Source: Burkholderia sp. 4M9327F10
GTDB lineage: Bacteria; Pseudomonadota; Gammaproteobacteria; Burkholderiales; Burkholderiaceae
Reading direction: 5' to 3'
Length of the DNA stretch: 64,000 nucleotides
Assembly (NCBI RefSeq): GCF_005503145.1
Contig: NZ_SCNV01000011.1
Span: 62,001-126,000, forward strand
Part shown: in pieces, positions 47,124 through 55,109 of the stretch
Layout: each line of letters begins with the position of its first letter
Position numbering within the stretch: position 1 is the stretch's first letter
The notes under the pieces: generated by a model
The model's input: only the letters and a program-made list of their open reading frames with translations
The model's database searches: none
Told to the model about the DNA's origin: nothing
Translations under genes and position numbers: made by a program

Positions 47124-48209
47124 TCAGTGAATCACGTGCAGCTCGTAACGGGCATCGGCGCGGTCGCGGTCGGCGTCGTGCGTGCACAGAAACGCATCCC
47201 AGCCGAGCCGCGCACCTTGCCCAAGCTGGATCGAACCCACCTCGGCGCGGCGCAGTACCAGCGAGACCTCGTATTCGAGCGTCACTCCGGCAAGCAGCGT
47301 CAACATCCGTTCCAAGGCAATAGCGCGTTCGGCGCCGGGCAGGAAAGCCTCGTAGTCCTTCTTGCGCAGCGGGCCGATCACGAGGCGTGCGCGCATGTCG
47401 CGCTGCCAGACCCGTTCGCCGGCGAGCGCCGTGGCGCCGAGCGTTGCGTTGTAGCTGCCGAGCACCGTCAACTGATCGCGCGGCACGTCATACCATTTGC
47501 CGACAAACTGGTCGACGCGCACCGGCACCTGGAAATACTCCGAGAGCGTGCGTTGCAGGTAAGCGGCCGACACCGGCCGATGCCGCGCCGCGAGCGCATA
47601 ACCGGCAATCGCCTCGTCGAACAGCGCGCCGTCGCCTTCCTGCAGACTGCCGCGGGTGTCGTCATCGGCCACGCCGGCGAGCGCCAGCAGCAACGGCAGA
47701 TAGCGCTCGTCACGGTCCAGCTCGTAGTGAAACGGCAGCCGGTACTTCTTCCACGCCGCGTAGAACAGCGCGGTTGCCCGGTTGGAGAACACGTCGAAAA
47801 ACTCGCGCGCCGCACGGTCGCGCCGCAACTGCTCGCGGGCAATGATCTGCTCGGTATAGTGCAGCGGCAGCGCGCCCTGCCCGCCCAGCAGCCCGAAAAA
47901 TGCCGGCGTGAGATCGACGCGCCCAAGCGTGCCGTCCTCCACCGCTGTAGTCCGTTGCGGCTTGTCCTTGAGCGCCACGCCCTGTTCGTCGTAAGACTGG
48001 GCGCCATGTAACTCGCTCGGCGGGAAACCGAGCGAGAGCGTGTTGCGAAACGCAATGCGCTGCGCCACGATCTCCCCGGGGCGCGTGGAATGCTCCTTGC
48101 CGAACCACTTCTCGAGAATCCGCACCGCCTGAAAAAACTCGAAGCGGTGCGGCTCGTCGAGCAGTTGCTCGACTACGCCAGGATCGATTCGCCGCTGCGG
48201 GGTTTGCAT
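47124..48209 (-). CDS. tssG: Type VI secretion baseplate protein TssG (ImpH/VasB)
   Basis: This 361-residue TssG forms part of the baseplate wedge with TssE, TssF and TssK. It carries the N-terminal FEFFQAVRILEKWFG motif, the central LTPAFFGLLGGQGALPLHYTE (family signature) and REFFDVFSNRATALFYAAWKKYR. The start at 48209 lies 37 bases inside the tssF 3' end, indicating translational coupling. The reading frame continues without a stop far upstream in antisense to tssF, but that extension is coding-strand shadow. Confidence 0.95.
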   Translation of the reverse strand: MQTPQRRIDPGVVEQLLDEPHRFEFFQAVRILEKWFGKEHSTRPGEIVAQRIAFRNTLSLGFPPSELHGAQSYDEQGVALKDKPQRTTAVEDGTLGRVDLTPAFFGLLGGQGALPLHYTEQIIAREQLRRDRAAREFFDVFSNRATALFYAAWKKYRLPFHYELDRDERYLPLLLALAGVADDDTRGSLQEGDGALFDEAIAGYALAARHRPVSAAYLQRTLSEYFQVPVRVDQFVGKWYDVPRDQLTVLGSYNATLGATALAGERVWQRDMRARLVIGPLRKKDYEAFLPGAERAIALERMLTLLAGVTLEYEVSLVLRRAEVGSIQLGQGARLGWDAFLCTHDADRDRADARYELHVIH

Positions 48210-50011
48210 CGCAAGATCTCCTCGCCGGTGCGCTTCGACACGACGACCAGTTGCACAAAGCTGTTCAGGTGCACGTACAGCCCAAAAAACGTGTCGATCA
48301 CACGCACGAACGACGCGAGACTCGTGCCCACAAAATGGTCCTCGTCGATCGTCAGGCGGATCTCCATGCCGCGCACGAAGGTAGCGAACGGTTTGCCCGG
48401 CAGCCATTGCACGGCCGCGCGCTGCTCGATGCCGACCAGCCCGTCGATATGCCGCGCCGACACCGCCGTGCGCCGCACGTCGTACAGCACCATCATCTCC
48501 TTGAGCGCCGCGAGGCCGCTGCTCGCGAGCGAGACGTGATTGAGCGCCAGGTGCGAGATCAGACGCCAATGCACCGCGCGGCCACGCTCGAAGCGCACGC
48601 TCGGCGTGGGCCGGCGCAGCATGGAGATATTGCTGGTCAGCGAGCCGCCTTCCAGAAACAGGTCGCCGCCTTCGATCCCCATGGCAAGCCCTGCCGGCAG
48701 GTCGCGATTGGTGCAGGTCAGATCGAGGCTCAGCGTGTCGGTTTGCGGCGCAGCCGGTTCGAAGTCGATATCGACGATCGAGATTTCGGTTTCGTAGCCC
48801 GGGCTTTTCTGGGCCACCCAATCGTTGCGGCGCGCGAACCAGTAATGCCCGGCGCGCTGCCGTTCGCCGTGATGCAGCGAGTAAAACGGCCTGAATTCGA
48901 TCACCGTTTCTTCGTGCGCCTGCTGACGGACGAGCTTCACCGAATCGATCGAGTACACCTCGTAAGCAAAGGCACGGCGCCCTTCGGCGATCACCGGATA
49001 CGAAACGGCCTGATGACTCAGGCGGATCGGTTCGCCGTGCTGCTGGAACAGGTTGACCACCGGCGTGCAGAACAGCCGGAAGTGCTGCGCCGACAACGAA
49101 TCCAGCAGGCGCGCGACATGCGAATCGTTGCGCACGTCCTTGAGCACGACATGCAGCGTCAGGCGCTGGCAACGGCCGCTCGCACGCGTCATCGCCGCCA
49201 GATCGAAATCGACGAAATTGAATTTGTCGGGAAAGGCGAAGTATTCGGTGAGCAGCCGGTACGCCGGGTGCGATTTGGCCGGGTAGTCGATCAACGAATC
49301 TTCTTCGTCGAAGCCGGCCTGTGCGAGCGGCGACGCGCGCAGCGCGGTCCATACGCCGCGCCGGTCGGCCTCGACATAGGTGGCCATCGCATTGACGAAC
49401 AGGCAATCGGTCAGGCCCGCGATAAACGATTGCTCGCCATGCAGGTGAGCACGCAGCGTGCTGAGCTTCAGGGCGCCCAGATCCAGTTGCGGCGCGGTCG
49501 ATTCGAAGGTGATCGAGACCATCGCCGAGGCGTTGGCCGGCAACACCGTTGCGCTTGGCGCCATTGCCACTGAGGTGTACCTGGCCTCGGAAATGCGGAT
49601 CGGCGCCAGCGTGACATCGTAGGCCGTGCGGAAGCGGCATTGCACGCCGCGGATGGGGCGCGACTTCAGCTCCGTGCCACGTTCGATCGTGGCCGGCTCG
49701 GTCATATGACTAAAGGCGCTGGACGTGCCCAACTGGGCGATCGAACACGACGGGAACGGCCGCAGGTAGTGCGGATAAAGCACTTCGAGCAGTGCTTCGG
49801 TGAATTCGGGGTAATCGTCGTCGAGTTTCTTGTTGATGCGCGCGCCGAGCAGCGCGAACGATTCGATCATCCGTTCGACGTGCGGGTCTTCGCAGTGCTC
49901 GCCGGACATCGCGAGGCGCGCAGCGATCTTCGGGTACCGGTCCGCGAAATCGTTCGAGTAGCGCCGCAAAAATGCCAGTTCGCGCTCGTAATACGGCAGC
50001 AGTTCTTCCAT
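48173..50011 (-). CDS. tssF: Type VI secretion baseplate protein TssF (ImpG/VasA)
   Basis: This 612-residue TssF is the largest wedge component. The N-terminal ELLPYYERELAFLRRYSNDFADRYPKIAARL block, split by conserved spacing, and HVERMIESFALLGARINKKLDDDYPEFTEALLEVLYPHYLRP are the clear family signatures. The ATG at 50011 is preferred over the TTG one codon earlier. It is 66 bases after tssE and overlaps tssG by 37 bases. Confidence 0.96.
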   Translation of the reverse strand: MEELLPYYERELAFLRRYSNDFADRYPKIAARLAMSGEHCEDPHVERMIESFALLGARINKKLDDDYPEFTEALLEVLYPHYLRPFPSCSIAQLGTSSAFSHMTEPATIERGTELKSRPIRGVQCRFRTAYDVTLAPIRISEARYTSVAMAPSATVLPANASAMVSITFESTAPQLDLGALKLSTLRAHLHGEQSFIAGLTDCLFVNAMATYVEADRRGVWTALRASPLAQAGFDEEDSLIDYPAKSHPAYRLLTEYFAFPDKFNFVDFDLAAMTRASGRCQRLTLHVVLKDVRNDSHVARLLDSLSAQHFRLFCTPVVNLFQQHGEPIRLSHQAVSYPVIAEGRRAFAYEVYSIDSVKLVRQQAHEETVIEFRPFYSLHHGERQRAGHYWFARRNDWVAQKSPGYETEISIVDIDFEPAAPQTDTLSLDLTCTNRDLPAGLAMGIEGGDLFLEGGSLTSNISMLRRPTPSVRFERGRAVHWRLISHLALNHVSLASSGLAALKEMMVLYDVRRTAVSARHIDGLVGIEQRAAVQWLPGKPFATFVRGMEIRLTIDEDHFVGTSLASFVRVIDTFFGLYVHLNSFVQLVVVSKRTGEEILRCKPRSGESILA

Positions 50012-50076
50012 CAACCTATCCCCGGACCTGATACCTGCGCGCCGCCGTTGCGCGTAACGGTGGCCAGCAAGCGGTG

Positions 50077-50556
50077 TTAAAGCTTCGCGCGTGCGCGCGT
50101 TACGGAATACTGCAGCGTCGAGGGCTGCAGCATCGCATCGAAACTCACCGGTTCTTCTGCCGGATGCACGACCAGCAGCGCCTGAATGCCGAAATACAGC
50201 GCATTGGTCGACTGTTCGTTCAATTCGAGTGTGACCGCCACCTGCTTTAAGCGCGGCTCATGCCGTGCTATCGCCTGCTGAATCGATTTGCAGATGAACG
50301 TACGGTCGTAGTGGCTCGCCAGGCTCAGGCCCGCGAAGTCGTTCAGACCGTACGTCAAGACCGATTGCTGACACTCGGGAAGCGCCGCCAGCTCGTGTTC
50401 GGTCAAGGCGATCCGGGTGTTCAGGATTGCCTCGACGTCGCGCGCGACGGTCGCCTTCAGTTCGTCCAGTGACAATTGCCGCATCGCCGGGGACGCCGGC
50501 AAATGCGGTTCGTCGTCGAACAGCTTGTCGAGAAAGCTCGGTTCGAATCGTTTCAT
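50077..50556 (-). CDS. tssE: Type VI secretion baseplate protein TssE (gp25-like)
   Basis: The 159-residue protein has the phage gp25/lysozyme-like baseplate fold: an N-terminal FLDKLFDDEP, then ARDVEAILNTR with LPECQQSVLTYGLNDFAGLS (gp25 EFR-like region), and a terminal strand ending TLQYSVTRARAKL. It nucleates sheath polymerisation. It sits between hcp and tssF, 71 bases after hcp. Confidence 0.94.
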   Translation of the reverse strand: MKRFEPSFLDKLFDDEPHLPASPAMRQLSLDELKATVARDVEAILNTRIALTEHELAALPECQQSVLTYGLNDFAGLSLASHYDRTFICKSIQQAIARHEPRLKQVAVTLELNEQSTNALYFGIQALLVVHPAEEPVSFDAMLQPSTLQYSVTRARAKL

Positions 50557-50627
50557 CAGGTGCCAGAGAAGCGCTGCAAAACGGGGCGCGGCGCCCGCGG
50601 GTCAAGTACGGCCGCCGCGCCCGGACC

Positions 50628-51167
50628 TCAGACTGCGTACGTCTTGTCGTTCTTCGTCAGGCTCCACGCGCCTTGCGCGTTACCGCCCTGGTTGCCGCCG
50701 ATCTTCTGCTGCGTGTACTTCCACTGCACGGCAGCGTACTTCAGCGAGAACTGTTCGTTCGGCAAGGAAATGCCCGTGGCATCAGCCGTGCCGTTGCCCG
50801 AGCTAACCGCGCCGACGCTCGGTGCAACGCTCGAGATGATGACGTACTTCAGCTTGACTTCCAGATACTTGATCCGGTTGCCTTCGCCGTCCGAACGCAT
50901 GAAGTCGACCGTGACTTCGTCGAACGTCGTGCCGCCCGAGGCGTGTTGATAAATCAGCGGGCTGACCACGTCGATGTCTTTCGTGAAGATCATGTCGCCG
51001 TGCTCGCAGCGCTCCGCCGTATGGCCGCCGGCCGTCGAAGCCGTTGCCGAACGCGGTTGCGTGATCGAGTGATTCCACGAATCGATTTCGATCCAACCCT
51101 GGTGATCCTTATCGGCGGACTCGCCCTTGATCGCCGGATTGCCGAATTTTAAATAGATGTCCTTCAT
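50628..51167 (-). CDS. hcp: Type VI secretion tube protein Hcp (TssD)
   Basis: The 179-residue Hcp subunit stacks as hexameric rings inside the sheath and is expelled with effectors. It opens MKDIYLKFGNPAIKGES, with conserved DHQGWIEIDSWNHSITQP and SPLIYQHASGGTTFDEV. It is slightly longer than the common 160-172 residues because of a Gly/Ala/Ser loop (SVGAVSSGNGTADATG) and a glycine/asparagine-rich stretch near the end, but shows no fused effector domain. It has no signal peptide, as expected. GGGGAG lies upstream. Confidence 0.96.
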   Translation of the reverse strand: MKDIYLKFGNPAIKGESADKDHQGWIEIDSWNHSITQPRSATASTAGGHTAERCEHGDMIFTKDIDVVSPLIYQHASGGTTFDEVTVDFMRSDGEGNRIKYLEVKLKYVIISSVAPSVGAVSSGNGTADATGISLPNEQFSLKYAAVQWKYTQQKIGGNQGGNAQGAWSLTKNDKTYAV

Positions 51168-51239
51168 AACTCATCGACTCCCCAAAGAGGTGGTTTTTAC
51201 AGCCAGCCCGGACGGCCAGCCCAGGCATACTGGCTACGT

Positions 51240-52730
51240 TTATGAATTTGCCGGCTTCGGCAGATCAGCAACAAGTCGCAAAGAGATCGACAGCTCGTCC
51301 AGCTGGAAGTGCGGGCGCAGAAACGCGACCGAACGGTACGAACCGGGTTTGCCTGGAATCTCCGAAACCTGTATGGATGCCTCGCGCAGCGGAAACTGCG
51401 CTTTCTGTTCCTGAGTGGCGTTGTCGTCGAGCAGCACGTACTGCGAGATCCAGCGGTTCAGGAACACTTCGACGTTCTGTGCCGACGCAAAGCTGCCGAT
51501 CTTGTCGCGCATCATCGCCTTCAGGTAATGCGCCACGCGCGATACCGAGAAGATGTACTGCAACTGCGCTGACAGCACGGCGTTCGCGTTCGCGCTATCG
51601 GTGCTGTACTTCTTCGGCTTCTGGACCGACTGGGCGGCGAAGAACGCGGCGTAGTCCGAGTTCTTGCAATGCACCAGCGGAATGAAGCCGAGGTCGCTCA
51701 ATTCCTTTTCGCGGCGGTCGGTAATGGCGATTTCAGTCGGGCACTTCAGCGCCACTTCACCGTCGTCGGTCTTGAACGTGTGGGTGGGCAGGTCTTCGAC
51801 CAGGCCGCCGCCTTCCACGCCGCGGATCGCCGCGCACCAGCCGAAATCGTCGAACGCCGCGGTCAGACGTGCCGCAAAGGCCCACGCCGCGTTGCACCAC
51901 AGATACTTGCTGTGATCCGTGCCGTCCACGTCTTCGACGAAGTTAAAGCCTTCCGCCGTCGCGCCGTCCTTCGGATTGAACGGCAGACGGCCGAGGAAGC
52001 GCGGCAGCGTCAAACCGACATAGCGCGAATCTTCGGAGTCGCGGAACGACTTCCACTTGGCGTATTCGACCGTATCGAACACCTTGCCGAGATCGCGCGG
52101 CTTGCCTAGGTCGGCAAACGACTCGAGGCCCAGCAGTTCCGGCGAAGCCGAGGCGATGAACGGTGCGTGCGCCGCCGCGGCGACGTGCGCCATCTGCTCG
52201 ATGAAATAAACGTCTTCCGGCTGGCGCGTCACTTCGAAGTCGCCGATGATCGTGCCGAACGGCGCGCCGCCGAAGGTGCCGAACTCTTCTTCGTAGACCT
52301 TCTTGAAGAGCGCGCTCTGGTCGAACTCAATCGCGTTCTTGAAGTCGCGCACCAGATCGCGCTTGGGCGCATGCAGCGCCTTGATCTTGACGGTCGCGCC
52401 GGTGTTGCTTTCCTTGCACAGGTAGTCGAGACCGCGCCACGTGCCTTCGAGGCGCTGGAATTCCGGGGCATGCATCACCGCGCTCAGTTGCGCGGAGATC
52501 AGGCGGTCGAGCTCGGCCACGCGGGCGTCGATAGTCGCCGAGAGGTTGTCCGATACGATCACCGTGCCGTCGAGCACCTGATGCACGAGCTCGCCGATCA
52601 GGTCTTTCGCGCGCGCGTGCTCCGAGTCGGACTTCGCCACCTTGCTCTTCTCGACGATCTCGTCGAGCAGCGTGGTCTCAGCGCCGCCTTGCGGGCTGGC
52701 GAGTTGGGCTGCTGCCGTTTGCTGGTTCAT
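51240..52730 (-). CDS. tssC: Type VI secretion sheath large subunit TssC (VipB)
   Basis: The 496-residue TssC forms the contractile sheath with TssB. Family blocks visible are VMHAPEFQRLEGTWRGLDYLC near residue 90, FGTIIGDFEVTRQPEDVYF, RDSEDSRYVGLTLPRFLGRLP, and the C-terminal LRDKIG-like MMRDKIGSFAS with QYVLLDDNATQEQKAQFPLREA. It follows tssB by 14 bases and precedes hcp, the usual tssB-tssC-hcp order. Confidence 0.97.
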   Translation of the reverse strand: MNQQTAAAQLASPQGGAETTLLDEIVEKSKVAKSDSEHARAKDLIGELVHQVLDGTVIVSDNLSATIDARVAELDRLISAQLSAVMHAPEFQRLEGTWRGLDYLCKESNTGATVKIKALHAPKRDLVRDFKNAIEFDQSALFKKVYEEEFGTFGGAPFGTIIGDFEVTRQPEDVYFIEQMAHVAAAAHAPFIASASPELLGLESFADLGKPRDLGKVFDTVEYAKWKSFRDSEDSRYVGLTLPRFLGRLPFNPKDGATAEGFNFVEDVDGTDHSKYLWCNAAWAFAARLTAAFDDFGWCAAIRGVEGGGLVEDLPTHTFKTDDGEVALKCPTEIAITDRREKELSDLGFIPLVHCKNSDYAAFFAAQSVQKPKKYSTDSANANAVLSAQLQYIFSVSRVAHYLKAMMRDKIGSFASAQNVEVFLNRWISQYVLLDDNATQEQKAQFPLREASIQVSEIPGKPGSYRSVAFLRPHFQLDELSISLRLVADLPKPANS

Positions 52731-52744
52731 CTCACACCCCGTAC

Positions 52745-53293
52745 TTATTCGCCCTGCTGGTCTTTATCCGGCGCGCTGCCGTGCTGTTCTGCCGCCTCAC
52801 CCTGGCTCTTCGCGAGGGCCTGCAGTTGCTGGGTATTGGTCAGCACTTCGCTCAGCAGGTCTTCGAGCTTGTCGTTACCGGCAAGCTTGTTGCGCAGATC
52901 GGCCAGTTTCGAGCGCGCCTCGAGCAGGCGGCGCAGCGGGTCGATCTGCGAGACCACTTCGTCCGGGTTGAAGTCGGCCATGGAACGAAAGCGCAGATCC
53001 ACGGCAAACTTGCCGCCTGTTTCGCTCAGGCGATTTTCCACCTGGAAGGCGGCGCGCGGTTCGATGCCTTTCATCACGTCGTCAAAATTGTCGCGGTCGA
53101 TATTCACGAACTTGCGGTCACGTAGCTTCGGCTGCTCCACCTCCGATTGCCCCGCGAGGTCGGCCACCACGCCGACGACAAACGGCAGCTCCTTGATCTC
53201 GATCGCGTCGCCACGTTCGACCTCATAGGTCAATTGAACGCGCGGCGGCCGTACTTTTTGCAAACGTTTTTGAATACTTTCTTTCTTCGCCAT
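52745..53293 (-). CDS. tssB: Type VI secretion sheath small subunit TssB (VipA)
   Basis: The 182-residue TssB pairs with TssC in the sheath. It opens MAKKESIQKRLQKVRPPRVQ, with the conserved IEIKELPFVVGVVADLAGQS, KFVNIDRDNFDDVM, and RSMADFNPDEVVSQIDPLRRLLEAR. The C-terminal Gln/Glu-rich helix is the ClpV-proximal end. It lies 36 bases after the TPR lipoprotein gene. Confidence 0.97.
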   Translation of the reverse strand: MAKKESIQKRLQKVRPPRVQLTYEVERGDAIEIKELPFVVGVVADLAGQSEVEQPKLRDRKFVNIDRDNFDDVMKGIEPRAAFQVENRLSETGGKFAVDLRFRSMADFNPDEVVSQIDPLRRLLEARSKLADLRNKLAGNDKLEDLLSEVLTNTQQLQALAKSQGEAAEQHGSAPDKDQQGE

Positions 53294-53329
53294 CGTCGGC
53301 TCCCTGAAGCAGGTGGTCTTGCGTGTGAA

Positions 53330-54031
53330 TTAGCGAAGTGCGCTGAACGGGTCGGACGCGCCACCGCTTTGTGCTGCCTTGGCAGGCGGTGCAGCCGATG
53401 TGGCCGGTGTAGCAGGCGCAGCGGGCGCCGCAGCCGTGCCCGGTGCAGCCGCCGTGGTAGCCGCGGGACTGCTGCTGGCAACATCCGTTGCGTCCGGCTT
53501 CTTCGTCACGCGTTTCACGTAACGCTTCTTCTTGACCACCGGCTTGTCGGAGTCGTCAGGCGGGAACAAGGTTGCCTCGCCGAGCGTGTCGCGCAGTTCT
53601 TTGGCGAGCGCTTGCGCGTCGGTCTTCGCATCGCCCGCGAGCGAGGCGTCCTGACGCAGTTCGCCGAGCGACTGCGTAGCCACCCGCAGGCCGGCAACCG
53701 CCAGCACGCTCTTCGCCTGGCGATCGGTCTGATCGCGCTGCAAGGCTTCCTGCGCGGCGACGATGGCCTGGCCGTAGTGGCCCTGCGTGAACTGGATCTG
53801 CGCAATGCGCGACCACGGCTCTTCGCGCGTCGGGTCGGTTTTGGATAACGCCTGATAAAGCGCGATGGCGCGATCCTGGTCACCCGACTTGGCTACCGTA
53901 TCGGCGTCGGCCAGCGACTTGTTAAAAGCCTCCGGCGTGGTCGCGACATTGTTGCCCTGGGTTGCGCATCCGGCCATCACGCCACATGCCAACACCACCC
54001 CTGATAGTTTTACAAAGAGACGCTCTTTCAT
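53330..54031 (-). CDS. TPR-containing lipoprotein, first gene of the leftward T6SS operon
   Basis: This 233-residue protein has a lipoprotein signal with lipobox MAGC (VVLACGVMAGC) and about two tetratricopeptide repeats (ADTVAKSGDQDRAIALYQAL; IQFTQGHYGQAIVAAQEAL). A basic patch (VVKKKRYVKRVTKK) is followed by a low-complexity alanine/proline/threonine tail of about 60 residues. Such TPR lipoproteins precede tssB in Burkholderia-type T6SS loci and are probably outer-membrane or periplasmic assembly factors; the precise role is unknown to me. A candidate promoter lies 75-103 bases upstream. Confidence 0.9.
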   Translation of the reverse strand: MKERLFVKLSGVVLACGVMAGCATQGNNVATTPEAFNKSLADADTVAKSGDQDRAIALYQALSKTDPTREEPWSRIAQIQFTQGHYGQAIVAAQEALQRDQTDRQAKSVLAVAGLRVATQSLGELRQDASLAGDAKTDAQALAKELRDTLGEATLFPPDDSDKPVVKKKRYVKRVTKKPDATDVASSSPAATTAAAPGTAAAPAAPATPATSAAPPAKAAQSGGASDPFSALR

Positions 54032-54105
54032 CGCTTTTTCACCGACGTGCGAGTTTTTTAATTCAAGGAGAAACCGGAGTTTTGCTTTGCTTCAAGTGCG
54101 CGGGT

Positions 54106-54134
54106 ATAGTACAGGGCAATTTTTGATAATTCAA
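54106..54134 (-). promoter_or_regulatory. Candidate sigma-70 promoter for the TPR-tssB operon
   Basis: On the minus strand, TTGAAT (-35, 54129-54134) and TACTAT (-10, 54106-54111) are 17 bases apart, each matching four of six consensus bases. The leader to the lipoprotein ATG would be about 70 bases. Confidence 0.5.
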
Positions 54135-54296
54135 CTTTCGTGTAACAAAGCATTGCATGAAAAAACGGTGAGCGCATCAGGCAAGCACACAAATAAGAAA
54201 TAGTTTCCGGGCGAAATGTCCGGTGTTCTTTGGGGTGGAAAAATTTTCCGGGCATTCGGACGGTGTAGCGCGAGCAATCAATGCATTTTGCATAGA

Positions 54297-54325
54297 TTGA
54301 CGGCACTGCGCCGATTCGGTTTAAG
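54297..54325 (+). promoter_or_regulatory. Candidate sigma-70 promoter for tssJ-tssK-tssL
   Basis: TTGACG (-35, 54297-54302) is followed after 17 bases by TTTAAG (-10, 54320-54325). The -35 is close to consensus, the -10 weak. Transcription would start about 45 bases before tssJ and include the inverted repeat at 54349-54369. Confidence 0.45.
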
Positions 54326-54348
54326 TTAATGGCGATTTGACCGGGGGG

Positions 54349-54369
54349 CGATCGGCAAAGAACCGATCG
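54349..54369 (+). promoter_or_regulatory. Inverted repeat overlapping the tssJ leader
   Basis: CGATCGG (54349-54355) and CCGATCG (54363-54369) are perfect 7-base arms around CAAAGAA, ending at the GGGG ribosome-binding site. It could be an operator or an RNA hairpin that limits tssJ translation. Confidence 0.45.
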
Positions 54370-54375
54370 GGGTAA

Positions 54376-54990
54376 ATGAATTTGCATTTTATTCGCTATG
54401 CATCGTTGCTGGCTGCCTGCACGGCCCTCGCCGGTTGCGCCGCGGCCCTGCCGGTGCTGGGGTCGGCTGCCTCCGCCGCCCTGCAGGCCACCGGCATCAG
54501 CAAGCCCGACGTGCCGGACGCCCAGAAGCCGCCGCGCAATATCGGGCTGACGCTGTATGCCGCGCAGAACCTGAACGCCGCGACCGACCAGAAACCGCTG
54601 GCGCTGGTCGTGCGGCTGTATGTGCTGAAAGACCCGACCTCATTCCAGCAGGCGCCGTTTGACACCTTCACGGACCCCGACAAGGAGAAAAGCACCTTGG
54701 GCGGCGATTTGCTCGGCGTGCGCGAAGTCACATTGATTCCCGGCCAGCACTACACGGTCACCGAGAAAGTCTCGCGTGAAGCGCAGGCATTCGGTATCGT
54801 CGCGCTATTCCGCGATCCGGCTATGCAGCGTTGGAAATTCGCCTTCGACCCGGCGAAGTCCGAGAAATCCGGCATAATGGTCGGCCTGCATAACTGCGCA
54901 ATGACTGTTACGAACGGCACTGTGATCCCGCCTGAACAGGGATTGCCCGTTCAATCGCTGAATATGCTGTCCTCGGTCAGTTGCGGATAA
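54376..54990 (+). CDS. tssJ: Type VI secretion lipoprotein TssJ (SciN)
   Basis: The 204-residue outer-membrane lipoprotein has a signal ending in the lipobox LAGC (C21). The mature domain is a beta-sandwich with ARNIGLTLY-type start (PRNIGLTLYAAQNLNAATDQK), the conserved PLALVVRLYVLKDPTSFQQAPF and the LLGVREVTLIPGQ loop, ending VAVIALFR-like FGIVALFRDP. It binds the periplasmic domain of TssM. It is the first gene of tssJ-tssK-tssL, 119 bases before tssK. Confidence 0.95.
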   Translation: MNLHFIRYASLLAACTALAGCAAALPVLGSAASAALQATGISKPDVPDAQKPPRNIGLTLYAAQNLNAATDQKPLALVVRLYVLKDPTSFQQAPFDTFTDPDKEKSTLGGDLLGVREVTLIPGQHYTVTEKVSREAQAFGIVALFRDPAMQRWKFAFDPAKSEKSGIMVGLHNCAMTVTNGTVIPPEQGLPVQSLNMLSSVSCG

Positions 54991-55109
54991 GGCGGGCATA
55001 AGATGCGTTTGAATGGCGATTTAACCGTTTTTGTTGATTTAACAATTGCCGAGCCCGAATTGGCTATCACCGGGCACGCAACCCGCTTGACGCATATAAC
55101 AGGTTTGAG

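Larger units (their letters stand above)
54032..54375. other. 344-base divergent control region of the T6SS operons
   Basis: This AT-richer segment separates the leftward TPR-tssB operon from the rightward tssJ operon. It carries a promoter-like pair on each strand and an inverted repeat next to tssJ (separate entries). AT-rich tracts such as those at 54050-54180 could be bound by nucleoid silencers. No gene is apparent. Confidence 0.6.

Noticed and set aside
44312..47323. 1003-codon open frame on the plus strand opposite tssH
   Set aside because: It is a shadow of tssH with no protein-like composition.
48209..49640. Long upstream extension of the tssG frame through tssF
   Set aside because: The extension is in another frame of tssF and is low complexity; tssG starts at 48209 with the conserved N-terminus.
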